A stretch of 64,000 bases of DNA, from assembly GCA_026707405.1 (NCBI GenBank), contig JAPOWW010000009.1:1-64000 (forward strand). The letters are read 5' to 3'. A program made the translations under genes and the position numbers. The first letter of the stretch is position 1, and each line of letters begins with the position of its first letter. The DNA is from Chloroflexota bacterium (GTDB lineage: Bacteria > Chloroflexota > UBA11872 > VXNJ01). Positions 7,953 to 16,412 of this stretch are shown here, piece by piece. The notes beneath the pieces are model-generated. The model was not told the origin of the DNA. It searched no databases and saw nothing but the letters and a program-made list of their open reading frames with translations.

Positions 7953-9476
7953 TTATGCAATACGTGGAAAGATGGGCTTGCCGCCCGGGATGCTGGAGCC
8001 GGGAACCAGACCGCCCCATGCGCTTTGGTCGAGCCATGCCGCGCCTTCAATTGCGGGAAGTCCCAACTGAGCGAAGATCTTGTCGGAACTCTCGGGAATC
8101 GCCGGCGCGGCCAGAACGGCGGCGTTTCTAACCGCCTCGGCAAGGTTGTAGAGGATGGTGTCCAGGCGCTCCGCCTGGCCTGCGTCGGACGCGAGCATGT
8201 AGGGCCTGGTCGCGTCGACGTAGCGGTTGGCGGCGCGCACGAAGACCCACAACTCCGAGAGCGCCTCGCTGAACAGCCAGTGGCCGAATCCGTTGTCGAC
8301 GGATTCCCAGGCCTTGTGGGCCGCCGCCTTCAGTTCGCGCTCGGCGTCGGTGTCGGGTCCGGGGCTCGGCAGTATTCCATCTCGATATCGCCGCAACATG
8401 CTCACCGTGCGGTTGAGGAGGTTGCCGAGGTCGTTGCCAAGCTCGTTGTGATAGCGGGCGTCCAATCCTTCGGGCGTGAAGCTGCCGTCGCGGTGGAAGG
8501 GAATCTCCCGGAGAAGGTAGTAGCGAAGCGGGTCGACCCCGTACGTGCCGATTACGTCGGCGGGAGCCACGCCGATCCCTGCCGACTTGCTCATTTTCTG
8601 GCCGGCGAAGTCGACGAATCCGTGCACGACGATTGTCCTGGGCATGTCCAAGCCGGCAGCCATCAGCATGGCGGGCCAGTAGATCGCATGAAAGCGCCAG
8701 ATGTCCTTACCGATTACGTGCACGTCGGCGGGCCACCATGTGGCGAGTCGTTCATCGTCGTATCCGTAACCGGCCAGGGTCGCATAGTTGATAAGCGCGT
8801 CGAACCAGACGTAGATGACTTGCGAGTCGTCGATGGGCAGCGGAATACCCCAATCCTGCCCGGCTCTCGAAACGCTGAAGTCCTTGAGGCCCTGTCTAAT
8901 CAGCCCCAGCACCTCATTCTTGCGGAACTCGGGTATCACGAAGTCGGGGTTCTCGTCGAAGTGCTTTAGCAGCCTGTTCTCGTATTTCGAGAGCGCGAAG
9001 AAGTAGTTCTCCTCGGAGAGCCACTCGGGTTTTCTAGCATGGACGGGGCAGTTGCCGTCGACGAGGTCCGAGTCGGGATAGTAGTTCTCGCAGGAGAGGC
9101 AGTACCAACCTTCGTATTTGCCCTTGTAGATGTCGCCGTTGTCGTAGACAGCTTTGAAGAATTGTCGAGAGGCGGCAACGTGGCGAGGCTCGGTGGTCCT
9201 GATGAACTCGTCGTAGGAGATATTTAGGCTGTCCCAGAGACCGTTGAAGACCGGCGACATTTCGTCGACGAATTCACGGGGCGACTTGCCCGCCTCGCGG
9301 GCTGTCTTGGCGACGTTGAGGCTGTTCTCGTCGACTCCCGTGGACAGGAAGACGTCGAAGCCCTTGAGCCGCTTGTACCGGGCGAAGGCGTCGGCCCCGA
9401 TCTTCTCAAGGGCGTGGCCCAGGTGGGGATTGGCGTTGGGATAATCTATCGCGGTCGTTATGTAATAGGTGCTCAC
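7953..9476 (-). CDS. metG: Methionyl-tRNA synthetase
   Basis: This enzyme charges tRNA-Met and initiator tRNA. The 507-residue class I synthetase has the HIGH-type motif HLGH at residues 18-21, a single zinc-knuckle (CLSCENYYP followed by CPVH), the WFDALINY segment, and the KMSKS loop GQKMSKS near residue 295. The C-terminal helical anticodon-binding domain is present (NELGNDLGNLLNR onward). The OB-fold tRNA-binding extension found in E. coli MetG is absent, so this is the shorter monomer-type form. Its first bases lie beside a family A repeat. Confidence 0.96.
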   Translation of the reverse strand: MSTYYITTAIDYPNANPHLGHALEKIGADAFARYKRLKGFDVFLSTGVDENSLNVAKTAREAGKSPREFVDEMSPVFNGLWDSLNISYDEFIRTTEPRHVAASRQFFKAVYDNGDIYKGKYEGWYCLSCENYYPDSDLVDGNCPVHARKPEWLSEENYFFALSKYENRLLKHFDENPDFVIPEFRKNEVLGLIRQGLKDFSVSRAGQDWGIPLPIDDSQVIYVWFDALINYATLAGYGYDDERLATWWPADVHVIGKDIWRFHAIYWPAMLMAAGLDMPRTIVVHGFVDFAGQKMSKSAGIGVAPADVIGTYGVDPLRYYLLREIPFHRDGSFTPEGLDARYHNELGNDLGNLLNRTVSMLRRYRDGILPSPGPDTDAERELKAAAHKAWESVDNGFGHWLFSEALSELWVFVRAANRYVDATRPYMLASDAGQAERLDTILYNLAEAVRNAAVLAAPAIPESSDKIFAQLGLPAIEGAAWLDQSAWGGLVPGSSIPGGKPIFPRIA

Positions 9477-9571
9477 AGGGTCTTGGGGAAAGTCGCCAAC
9501 AGGACGAGCGGGCGGATGCAGGCGGAAATGTTATCACGGTGCGGAGGGCGCCACGGCCTTTGTACCGGTGT

Positions 9572-9600
9572 GGTTCGACAGGCTCACCACGAACGGATGA
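9572..9600. repeat. Family A intergenic repeat copy
   Basis: This copy of the TTCGACAGGCTCACCACGAACGG element lies between the divergent metG and pepF genes. A fuller palindromic copy is at about 14,836 and variants are at 877 and 32,333. A decayed second arm (TACGAACGGGAAAGG) follows at about 9,610. Confidence 0.65.
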
Positions 9601-9639
9601 AGGCTCTCTACGAACGGGAAAGGAATCACGGAGGCGTAA

Positions 9640-11448
9640 TTGACAGCGAATAACCATTCTTCCCCTGCAAGCAGCGCGGACGGTGTTGCCTGGGATCTCA
9701 GCGACTTGTATTCCGGAACGGACGATCCAAAGATCGATTCGGACCTGGATTCCGCCGAAGCCCGCGCGCGTGAGTTCGTTGCGCGTTATCGGGGCAATCT
9801 GGCCTCGCTAAGCGCGGCGGACCTTGCCGAGGCGGTGGCTGAACTTGAAGGCATAGCCGAGCTTGCGGACGCGGCGGTGATCTTCGCTCAGCTTCTCCAC
9901 GCGGCGAAGAGCGACGACCCGGCGCGCGGCAGGCTGGTGGCCCACGCAACCGAGCGGAATTCGACGATCAGAAATACGCTGGTGTTCTTCGAGCTGGAGT
10001 GGGTGGCCCTAGTCGACGAGACCGCCGCCGCCCTGATGGACGATCCGGCGCTGCGGCGGTACAAGCATTTCCTCGAAACGGAGCGCCGGTTCAAGCCGCA
10101 CAGGCTCAGCGAGCCGGAGGAGATGCTGCTGGAGCGGAAGTCAAACACCGGCTCGCGAGCATTCTCGCGCCTGTTCGACGAGGTGACCGGGCGGCTTGTT
10201 TGCGATGTCGAATTCGAGGGCGAAACCCGGCGGCTCAATGAATCGGAGACGCTGGCGCTGCTGTACGACCCGGACCGCAATACCCGCCGGGCGGCGGCCC
10301 GGGCGATGACGGTAAGCCTGGGGGAGCAGAGTCACCTGCTCACCTACGTGATGAACACGTTGGTGCAGGACCATAAGGTCGACGACGAACTGCGGTCGTT
10401 CCCGACTCCTATGGCATCCCGGAATCTGGCCAACGAGATCAGCGACCGGTCGGTAAAAGCGCTGATCGAGAGTTGCGTTTCGGCATATCCGACGGTGCAG
10501 CGCTTCTACCGTCTCAAAAAGCGCCTTCTCGGGTATGACCAGCTATACGACTACGATCGCTACGCGCCGATCGCCGATGACACGCCGGAATGTGACTGGA
10601 ACGAGTGCAAAGTCATCGTGCGCGACGCATACGCCTCGTTCGCGCCGGAAGCGGCCGAGATAGTGGACAAGTTCTTCGAGGGGAACTGGATCGACGCGGA
10701 GCTGAGGTCGGGGAAGCGCGGCGGGGCTTTCAGCGCAAGCGGACCGACTTACGCCCATCCGTACATCCTGGCTAACTACACCGACAGGCTGCGGGACGTG
10801 GTGACCATCGCCCACGAGCTGGGGCATGGCATCCATCAATATCTGTCGCGCCGCGTGGGCTATCTTCAGCAGGACACGCCGCTTACGACCGCGGAGATGG
10901 CGTCGGTCTTCGGCGAGATGATCGTCTTCCACCGGCTGATGGATAACGAGGCCGATCCGAAAGTCCGGCTGTCGCTGCTAACGGGCAAGATCGAGGACGC
11001 ATTTGCGACGGTCTTCCGGCAGATCGTTCTCTGTAGATTCGAGCAACTTGTTCACGAGAACCGGCGCGAGACCGGCGAGCTTACGACCGATCGCATAAGC
11101 GAGCTTTGGATGGAGGCGAACCGCCCCATGCACGGCGACACGGTGACGCTCACGGACGATTACGCGATCTGGTGGAGCTATATTCCGCATTTCATTCACG
11201 TGCCGTTCTACACCTACGCATACGCGTTCGGGGAGCTGCTGGTGCTGGCGCTGTACAGGCTCTACCAGGAAGAGGGGCGGACGTTCGTTCCGAAGTACCT
11301 GGAGATGCTGGCCAAGGGCGGGAGCGAGTCTCCGTCGGAACTGGTGGCCCCGTTCGGCGTGGACATCGACGATCCGGATTTCTGGCAGCGGGGTCTGGCG
11401 CTGCTGGATGAGATGGTTGCGGAGGCGGAGGAGCTGGCGGAGGCATAG
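9640..11448 (+). CDS. pepF: M3-family oligoendopeptidase (PepF type)
   Basis: This zinc metallopeptidase cleaves short peptides in the cytoplasm. The 602 residues include the zinc motif IAHELGHGIHQYLS (HExxH) with a downstream glutamate in TTAEMASVFGEM, GGAFSASG, and the C-terminal YTYAYAFGELLVLALY typical of oligoendopeptidase F. The start TTG at 9640 is well supported by GGAGG five bases upstream. It is a single-gene unit, divergent from metG and convergent with the small membrane protein genes. Confidence 0.93.
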   Translation: MTANNHSSPASSADGVAWDLSDLYSGTDDPKIDSDLDSAEARAREFVARYRGNLASLSAADLAEAVAELEGIAELADAAVIFAQLLHAAKSDDPARGRLVAHATERNSTIRNTLVFFELEWVALVDETAAALMDDPALRRYKHFLETERRFKPHRLSEPEEMLLERKSNTGSRAFSRLFDEVTGRLVCDVEFEGETRRLNESETLALLYDPDRNTRRAAARAMTVSLGEQSHLLTYVMNTLVQDHKVDDELRSFPTPMASRNLANEISDRSVKALIESCVSAYPTVQRFYRLKKRLLGYDQLYDYDRYAPIADDTPECDWNECKVIVRDAYASFAPEAAEIVDKFFEGNWIDAELRSGKRGGAFSASGPTYAHPYILANYTDRLRDVVTIAHELGHGIHQYLSRRVGYLQQDTPLTTAEMASVFGEMIVFHRLMDNEADPKVRLSLLTGKIEDAFATVFRQIVLCRFEQLVHENRRETGELTTDRISELWMEANRPMHGDTVTLTDDYAIWWSYIPHFIHVPFYTYAYAFGELLVLALYRLYQEEGRTFVPKYLEMLAKGGSESPSELVAPFGVDIDDPDFWQRGLALLDEMVAEAEELAEA

Positions 11449-11587
11449 CTCAAGGGCCTTGGCGGAGGATTCGCTTTGCGGCTGGCGTCGAGGGCCTTGA
11501 ACTAGCGGCTTGTGAGCGAACTGAGACCAGCCTGCTCTCCGAAGTCAGTGACCGATTGCCTGCTTACGAGTCGAACCGCGTGGCGTC

Positions 11588-11836
11588 TCAAAGAGTTGCC
11601 GCAGCAGCTCCGAGGACGGCGAGCCAGAGGATAACGACGATCAGCGCAACGACGTTGGTTGCGATTCCGGTGATCGACATCCCACCCCCTCGCGCGTTCT
11701 TCTTATCTTGGTAGAGGCCAATGCTCGAGAGGGGCAAACCGACGATGATGCAGGGGAAGGCAATGAAGGCTCCGACAACCGGTATGAACCCAAATACGAG
11801 GCCGACGATGCCGAGGATCATTCCGGCGATGCCCAA
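11588..11836 (-). CDS. Small membrane protein, DUF4190-like, paralogue 1
   Basis: This 82-residue protein has a hydrophobic hairpin (GMILGIVGLVFGFIPVVGAFIAFPCIIVGL), a short charged loop (QDKKNARGGG) and a C-terminal membrane helix. It shares MGIAGMILGI, GLPLSxIG and the loop spacing with the two genes upstream at 12,009 and 12,423. The arrangement resembles DUF4190-type membrane proteins, but no function can be inferred. The start is TTG with AGGGAG upstream. It is the most diverged of the three copies: its loop lacks the RNRKRGEGS seen in the others. Confidence 0.7.
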   Translation of the reverse strand: MGIAGMILGIVGLVFGFIPVVGAFIAFPCIIVGLPLSSIGLYQDKKNARGGGMSITGIATNVVALIVVILWLAVLGAAAATL

Positions 11837-12008
11837 TCTAAACTCCCTAGTGTTGCTGCGGCGCGACGACCGCTTGGCAGCGGTTACGCAGCGGAAATCA
11901 AGCTACCACGGACTGGTATACCGGGCCGGATGCATCCGGCCGCCATGCAACAGTGACGAGAGCTTTGCGGGCGCCTACCGCAAGCGGCCGCGGCTCGAAT
12001 CGGGATGT

Positions 12009-12248
12009 TCACGTGGACATCAAGGCAGTCCCAATGACCACCAGTATCGCGATGACGAGGGAGATGATATTCATGACCATTCCCGCGATGGCCGCGCGAC
12101 TGCCTTCGCCGCGTTTGCGGTTTCGTGAAAACCCTATCGCCGAGAGGGGAAGTCCGACGAGAATCAGCGGCCAGGCAATGATTCCGAAGACGGGTATCCA
12201 CACAAGTATGAACGCGAGGATGCCGAGGATCATTCCAGCGATGCCCAA
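12009..12248 (-). CDS. Small membrane protein, DUF4190-like, paralogue 2
   Basis: This product of 79 residues has membrane helices LGIAGMILGILAFILVWIPV and IIAWPLILVGL, a basic loop RNRKRGEGS, and a C-terminal helix. It is closely similar to paralogue 3 over its whole length. Two TTG codons in a row (12251 and 12248) could start it. The second aligns with the starts of the paralogues, and AAGGAGA lies upstream. The 5' flank shares an 11-base element with paralogue 1 at the same distance from the start. Confidence 0.72.
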   Translation of the reverse strand: MGIAGMILGILAFILVWIPVFGIIAWPLILVGLPLSAIGFSRNRKRGEGSRAAIAGMVMNIISLVIAILVVIGTALMST

Positions 12249-12422
12249 CAAAATGTCTCCTTGCTTACGGCGTGCTGACGAGCGCCTAGTCAGCAGTCAC
12301 GAAACCGAGAATAAGCTACCACGAACTTACTTTCAGGGCTTGATGCGTCCGGCGACGAGGCTGTAACGGACTTGTGCTTCGTTACGGCTAATGGCAAGAG
12401 TCCGCTGCTCGTCGCCGGGTGT

Positions 12423-12668
12423 TCAGGTAGAAGTTACGGCAACCGCGAAGAACACGGTCCACAGGATCGCGATGACGAGCGCAATGATGTTCATGACTAT
12501 CCCCGCGATGGCCATGCCGCTGCCTTCGCCACGTTTGCGGTTCTGCGCAAACCCGATCGCCGAAAGTGGAAGCCCAATGATGATTAAAGGCCAAGCGATA
12601 ACTCCGACGATAGGTATCCATACGAAAATGATCGCTAGGATGCCGAGAATCATTCCGGCTATGCCCAA
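12423..12668 (-). CDS. Small membrane protein, DUF4190-like, paralogue 3
   Basis: This 81-residue product shows the pattern GIAGMILGILAIIFVWIPIVG, VIAWPLIIIGLPLSAIGF, basic loop QNRKRGEGS, then a terminal helix. Compared with paralogue 2, about two thirds of residues match by eye, which points to recent tandem duplication. TTG start with a purine-rich AGGGGGG upstream. All three genes point the same way with gaps of about 170 bases, so each may have its own promoter. Function unknown. Confidence 0.72.
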   Translation of the reverse strand: MGIAGMILGILAIIFVWIPIVGVIAWPLIIIGLPLSAIGFAQNRKRGEGSGMAIAGIVMNIIALVIAILWTVFFAVAVTST

Positions 12669-12865
12669 GTCAGAGCCCCCCTTTTCGGCGGTTGCCGATT
12701 ACTGTCCTGATGACGGCGCGTGCGACGCCCAGCCGCCGCGAACTGCGATGACGAGCCGTATTATGTATGTCCACTAGGGCAGGCGCAAAACGGTTGGCGC
12801 GTTACGAGGCGTGATGCCCGTACCCCATGGAGGAGCGGGACGGACTGAATGCCGTGTTGAGATGG

Positions 12866-12886
12866 GCCCGATCGGCGCGATCGGGC
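12866..12886. terminator. Perfect hairpin just after rsmI, possible terminator
   Basis: GCCCGATC pairs with GATCGGGC around a 5-base loop. It lies 12 bases beyond the rsmI stop codon on the minus strand. No run of T follows on that strand, so intrinsic termination is uncertain; it could stabilise the 3' end of the transcript. Confidence 0.35.
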
Positions 12887-12897
12887 GGGCAACTAGT

Positions 12898-13731
12898 TCA
12901 GTTTTCCGCTGGCGCGGTTAGGCCGGCCTTGTAGGCTCGGCGGCGGGATACGCCGAGCTTGCTTGCGACGTTATCCGACGCTTCCCGGGTCGAGGCGCCG
13001 GAGGCCTGTTCCAGTTCCATCTCAGCGGCCAGCCGGTCGTCGTCGACCTCGTCCGGCGAGAGCTGCCGCCGTCCGATCACGAGTACGTATTCGCCGCGCT
13101 GCTTCGAGACAACGTCGAGCGCAGGAGCCGCCGAGAGCGTGGACTCGACGATCTCCTCATGAAGCTTGGTCAGCTCGCGGCACACGACCAGGGGCGCGCC
13201 CTCTCCGAAGTACGGGAGGCACTCCACAAGGGTGCGTATGACCGTTCGGGCGGAGCAAAATACAACGGCGGGGAGATCGGTCCTGCTGGCGCTTTCCAGC
13301 GCTTGCTGGCGGCGCTGGCGGCGGCCCGGCAGGAATCCGAGGAAAACCACGCCGCCGGTCTCCACGCCCGATATCGAGAGCGCGGCGGTGAGGGCCGATG
13401 GACCGGGGACGGGCGAGACGGTATGACCTTCGCGTCTGGCGGCAGCGACCAGCTTTGCGCCGGGGTCGGAAACTCCGGGGGTCCCGGCGTCGGTGACGTA
13501 GGCGACGTCGCCGCGGTCGAGAAGGGCAATGACCTGGCTGAGCTTGCCGGGCGGGCTGTGGGCATGGAACGACTCGATGCGCGCGTTGCTGCCAAGAACC
13601 GCCAGCAGCTTGCGCGACCGGCGGGTGTCCTCCGCGACCACGGTCGCAACCGTGCGAAGCACCTCCCGCGCCCGGTCGGTGATATCCGCCAGATTGCCGA
13701 TGGGCGTGGCGACTACGTACAGAGTTCCCAT
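12898..13731 (-). CDS. rsmI: 16S rRNA (cytidine-1402-2'-O)-methyltransferase RsmI
   Basis: RsmI methylates the ribose of C1402 in the decoding centre of 16S rRNA with SAM. The 277 residues begin with the signature TLYVVATPIGNLADIT and continue with EDTRRSRKLL, TDAGTPGVSDPG, VPGPSALTAALSISG and ELTKLHEE, all standard for this tetrapyrrole-methylase-fold family. The usual FYES-PHR segment is replaced by VFCSARTVIRTL. The C-terminal part ends in a helix-rich segment with SDNVASKLGVSRRRAY, like the small terminal domain seen in other RsmI proteins. The next gene on this strand lies 20 bases upstream. Confidence 0.95.
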   Translation of the reverse strand: MGTLYVVATPIGNLADITDRAREVLRTVATVVAEDTRRSRKLLAVLGSNARIESFHAHSPPGKLSQVIALLDRGDVAYVTDAGTPGVSDPGAKLVAAARREGHTVSPVPGPSALTAALSISGVETGGVVFLGFLPGRRQRRQQALESASRTDLPAVVFCSARTVIRTLVECLPYFGEGAPLVVCRELTKLHEEIVESTLSAAPALDVVSKQRGEYVLVIGRRQLSPDEVDDDRLAAEMELEQASGASTREASDNVASKLGVSRRRAYKAGLTAPAEN

Positions 13732-13750
13732 GGTCTAAGCCGCCGGAGTA

Positions 13751-14734
13751 TTAGTCGCTGTAAACACTATTCACAACGATCTCCCGCGGCCAGCTTCCGG
13801 ACAGAACGGCTATGGCGTTGTCGACGGCCGATTCCGCCATCTGGGCGGTGCTTTCGACGGTGGCACCGGCGATGTGCGGGCTGACGATCACGTTGTCGAA
13901 CCCGGTGAATGGCGAGTCAGTGCGGGGTTCGTCCGCGAAGACGTCCAGTCCGGCCCCGGCGATTTGCCCTTTGCGTAGAGCATCCGCGAGCGCCTGCTCG
14001 TCGATCAGCGGACCGCGGGCCGTGTTTATGAGGAAGGCGGTGGAGCGCATAGCCCGAAGCTCGCGCTCGCCGATGAACCCGGCGGTTTCGGCTGAGGACG
14101 GCATGTGCAGAGTGATGAAGTCGGACTCTGAAAGCAGGGTGTCCAGAGAGACCTTCTCTACTCCGAGCGCGGCGACGTGCTCCTGCGGGACGATTGGATC
14201 GACTCCGAGGATGCGCATGTTGAAGCCGCGCGCCCGCTGGGCGACGGCCTGTCCGATGCGGCCCAGACCGGTGATCCCGAGCGTCTTGGAGTGCACATCG
14301 ACGCCGAGGTACGGCTGCCAGGCACCAGCTCTCATCGAGCGGTCGAGGCGGGGAATGAGACGGGCACAGGCGAGAATCAGGCCCATAGCGAAGTCGGCAA
14401 CGGCCTCGGAGTTCGATCCGGGGGTTGTTGTGACCGGAATCTGCCCTGCGGCGGCGGCAACGGTGTCGACCCGGTCGAATCCTACGCCTGTACGGCAGAT
14501 GACTTTCAGGTCCGGCGCGGCGTTGACGACCTCTGCGGTCACGTCGTCGTTGCCATTGGCGAATAGCGCCACGGTTCCGTCGAGATCAGGCAGCCAGTCG
14601 CCCGGACCAAGCGGGGGTTCGGCCTGGCTAATGACGATTTCGAGTCCGTAGTCGGTGAGCTTGTGGAGGTAAGGCGCCAGCCACTGGTCTTGCATCATCC
14701 GGGACATTAGCGCTTTGGGCACGGGAGGCTCCAT
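13751..14734 (-). CDS. D-isomer-specific 2-hydroxyacid dehydrogenase (SerA-like)
   Basis: This NAD-dependent enzyme interconverts a 2-hydroxyacid and 2-ketoacid. The 327 residues have GVGFDRVD, the Rossmann motif GLGRIGQAVA, the catalytic Arg in NTARGP, Glu in ADEPR, and His in SPHIAGAT. The C-terminal regulatory (ACT) domain of full SerA is missing, so it may be a glyoxylate/hydroxypyruvate reductase or a SerA-like enzyme; the substrate is not readable. The start ATG 14734 lacks a good ribosome-binding site and later ATG codons (14707) are possible. Confidence 0.88.
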   Translation of the reverse strand: MEPPVPKALMSRMMQDQWLAPYLHKLTDYGLEIVISQAEPPLGPGDWLPDLDGTVALFANGNDDVTAEVVNAAPDLKVICRTGVGFDRVDTVAAAAGQIPVTTTPGSNSEAVADFAMGLILACARLIPRLDRSMRAGAWQPYLGVDVHSKTLGITGLGRIGQAVAQRARGFNMRILGVDPIVPQEHVAALGVEKVSLDTLLSESDFITLHMPSSAETAGFIGERELRAMRSTAFLINTARGPLIDEQALADALRKGQIAGAGLDVFADEPRTDSPFTGFDNVIVSPHIAGATVESTAQMAESAVDNAIAVLSGSWPREIVVNSVYSD

Positions 14735-14835
14735 TCGTTGGCGATGTACGGCTTAGTTTGGGTGGGGAACGGTGGTGGGGTCAACGTGTGGGGGCGACGT
14801 GCGTGGCTCCGGTTGTTGGAACGGACTTGGTTGGC

Positions 14836-14985
14836 CGTTCATGGTTCGACAGGCTCACCACGAACGGCGGAGAAACCCATCAGGAACGGGGATGTGCTCA
14901 CCGCGAACGGCGAAGGGACTTATCACGACTGGCTGAGGGACTCATCACGAACAGTGATGTGCTTACTGTGAACGGGGAATTGCGC
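14836..14985. repeat. Family A palindrome plus decayed tandem copies
   Basis: Positions 14836-14867 hold a palindromic copy: CCGTTC-A-TGGT pairs with ACCA-C-GAACGG around a 10-base loop. Several worn arms follow: CAGGAACGGGG, GCTCACCGCGAACGG, ACTCATCACGAACAG and GCTTACTGTGAACGG. CATCAC-N5-GTGATG (14943-14959) forms a small hairpin. The block sits directly beyond the hisE stop codon. No gene is seen between 14,735 and 14,992. Confidence 0.7.
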
Positions 14986-14992
14986 TTGCTAC

Positions 14993-15289
14993 TCACCTCC
15001 GGCGGTGAGATAGCTCGTTCCAAACGAGCGCGGGGTCGGTGTCGGCGTCGGCGAGCAGCACGAGGGTGTGGAAGATGAGGTCGGCCGCCTCCTCGGCGAG
15101 TCGTTGAGGGTCGTCACCGGCGGCGGCGATGATGGTTTCGCCGGCCTCTTCTACGACTTTCTTGCCGATTCGCTCCCAGCCCGATTCGAACAATGAAGCT
15201 ACATAAGAGCCTTCGGGCATCGCGGCCTTGCGCTGGAGGATGACCGCATAGACCTCGTCCAGGATTTCCGGTCCGAAGGCGCGAGTCAT
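14993..15289 (-). CDS. hisE: Phosphoribosyl-ATP pyrophosphatase HisE
   Basis: HisE hydrolyses PR-ATP to PR-AMP, the second step of histidine synthesis. The 98 residues show the all-alpha MazG-like fold with ESGWERIGKKVVEEAGETIIAA and EEAADLIFHTLVLL, including the metal-binding acidic residues. ATG 15289 overlaps the hisI stop (ATGA). An in-frame start further upstream would run back into hisI and is not used. It is the last gene of the his run. Confidence 0.94.
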   Translation of the reverse strand: MTRAFGPEILDEVYAVILQRKAAMPEGSYVASLFESGWERIGKKVVEEAGETIIAAAGDDPQRLAEEAADLIFHTLVLLADADTDPALVWNELSHRRR

Positions 15290-15639
15290 CGGTTGGGCCG
15301 CCAGTCGAGCTCGCGGTAGAAGCACGACCGATTGCCGGTGTGACAGGCAGGACCTTCAGGGCGGACCTTGAGCACAAGCGAGTTTTCTTCGCAGTTGACG
15401 CTGATCGATTGCACACGCAGATAGTTGCCCGAAGTCGCTCCCTTGTGCCAAAGCTCCCGGCGGGACCGGCTCCAAAACCAGGCGTCGCCGGTTTCGAGGG
15501 TCTTTTCTAGCGACACCGGACTCATGAAGGCGATGACGAGCACCTCTCCAGTTTCGGCGTCCTGGCTTACGGCGGGGATCAGGTTGTCGCTCCCGAAGTC
15601 GATATCGGCGACGGTTAGCGTTTGATGGGTGTCGGTCAT
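15286..15639 (-). CDS. hisI: Phosphoribosyl-AMP cyclohydrolase HisI
   Basis: HisI opens the adenine ring of PR-AMP, the third step of histidine synthesis. The 117 residues contain LIPAVSQDAETGEVL, WSRSRRELWHKGATSG and the zinc-site cysteines in VNCEENSLVLKV and GPACHTGNRSCFYR. The ATG overlaps the hisF stop by 4 bases. HisI and HisE are separate but adjacent genes here, whereas E. coli has them fused. Confidence 0.94.
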   Translation of the reverse strand: MTDTHQTLTVADIDFGSDNLIPAVSQDAETGEVLVIAFMSPVSLEKTLETGDAWFWSRSRRELWHKGATSGNYLRVQSISVNCEENSLVLKVRPEGPACHTGNRSCFYRELDWRPNR

Positions 15640-16412
15640 TCGTAGTCCGTTCTCATGGGAATGCCTTTTTCGTCTAGATACGCCTTGGCCTGGCCGATGG
15701 TGAAGTCCTTGTAATGGAAAATGGACGCGGCGAGAACGGCATGGGCTCCACCCTCGGAGAACGCTTCGTAAAAGTGTTCGAGATTGCCCGCGCCGCCGGA
15801 GGCGACCACAGGGACCGACACCGCGTTGGTGACCGTGTGAAGAAGCTCCAGGTCGTATCCGTCGCGAGTGCCGTCGGCGTCGATGCTGTTCATGACTATC
15901 TCGCCAGCTCCCAGTTCGACGCCAAGCTGGGACCATTCGAGCATGTCCTTGCCGGTGTTGCGCCTACCGCCGTGCGTCCAGACCTCCCACCTAGCGGGCG
16001 AGCTGTCGGGGACTCGCAGCGCGTCGATGGAGAGAACGATGCACTGGCTTCCGAAGCGCTCGGCGCCTTCGCTTATTAGGTTGGGGTGGTCGACGGCGGC
16101 GGTATTGAGCGACACCTTGTCAGCTCCGGCACGGAGCATCTCGAACATGTCGTCGGTATTGCGCAGCCCGCCGCCGACGGTGAGCGGGATAAAGACCTGT
16201 GAGGCGACTTCCTCAAGCACCCGGCGCATGATGCCGCGGCGCTCGGCGGAGGCGGTTATGTCGTAGAACACAAGCTCGTCGGCGCCAGTCCGGTTGTAAT
16301 AGTCGGCCAGCTCCACGGGGTCGCCGGCGTCCTTGTCGGCGGAGAACTTGACGCCTCGCATATTGCGGCCGTCTTTCACGTCGAGGCAGGGAATTATCCG
16401 GCGGGTGAGCAT
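15636..16412 (-). CDS. hisF: Imidazole glycerol phosphate synthase cyclase subunit HisF
   Basis: HisF joins with HisH to convert PRFAR and ammonia to IGP and AICAR. The 258-residue TIM barrel shows RRIIPCLDVKDGRNMRGVKF with the catalytic Asp, VFYDITAS, TVGGGLRN, IDALRV, NSIDADGTRDGYD with the second catalytic Asp, and VVASGGAGN. Its ATG overlaps the hisA stop by one base (TGATG). Length is typical. Confidence 0.97.
   Translation of the reverse strand: MLTRRIIPCLDVKDGRNMRGVKFSADKDAGDPVELADYYNRTGADELVFYDITASAERRGIMRRVLEEVASQVFIPLTVGGGLRNTDDMFEMLRAGADKVSLNTAAVDHPNLISEGAERFGSQCIVLSIDALRVPDSSPARWEVWTHGGRRNTGKDMLEWSQLGVELGAGEIVMNSIDADGTRDGYDLELLHTVTNAVSVPVVASGGAGNLEHFYEAFSEGGAHAVLAASIFHYKDFTIGQAKAYLDEKGIPMRTDYE

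Noticed and set aside
14735-14992. Possible small RNA or terminator after hisE
   Set aside because: The hairpins there are explained by decayed family A repeats and lack a T run on the hisE strand.
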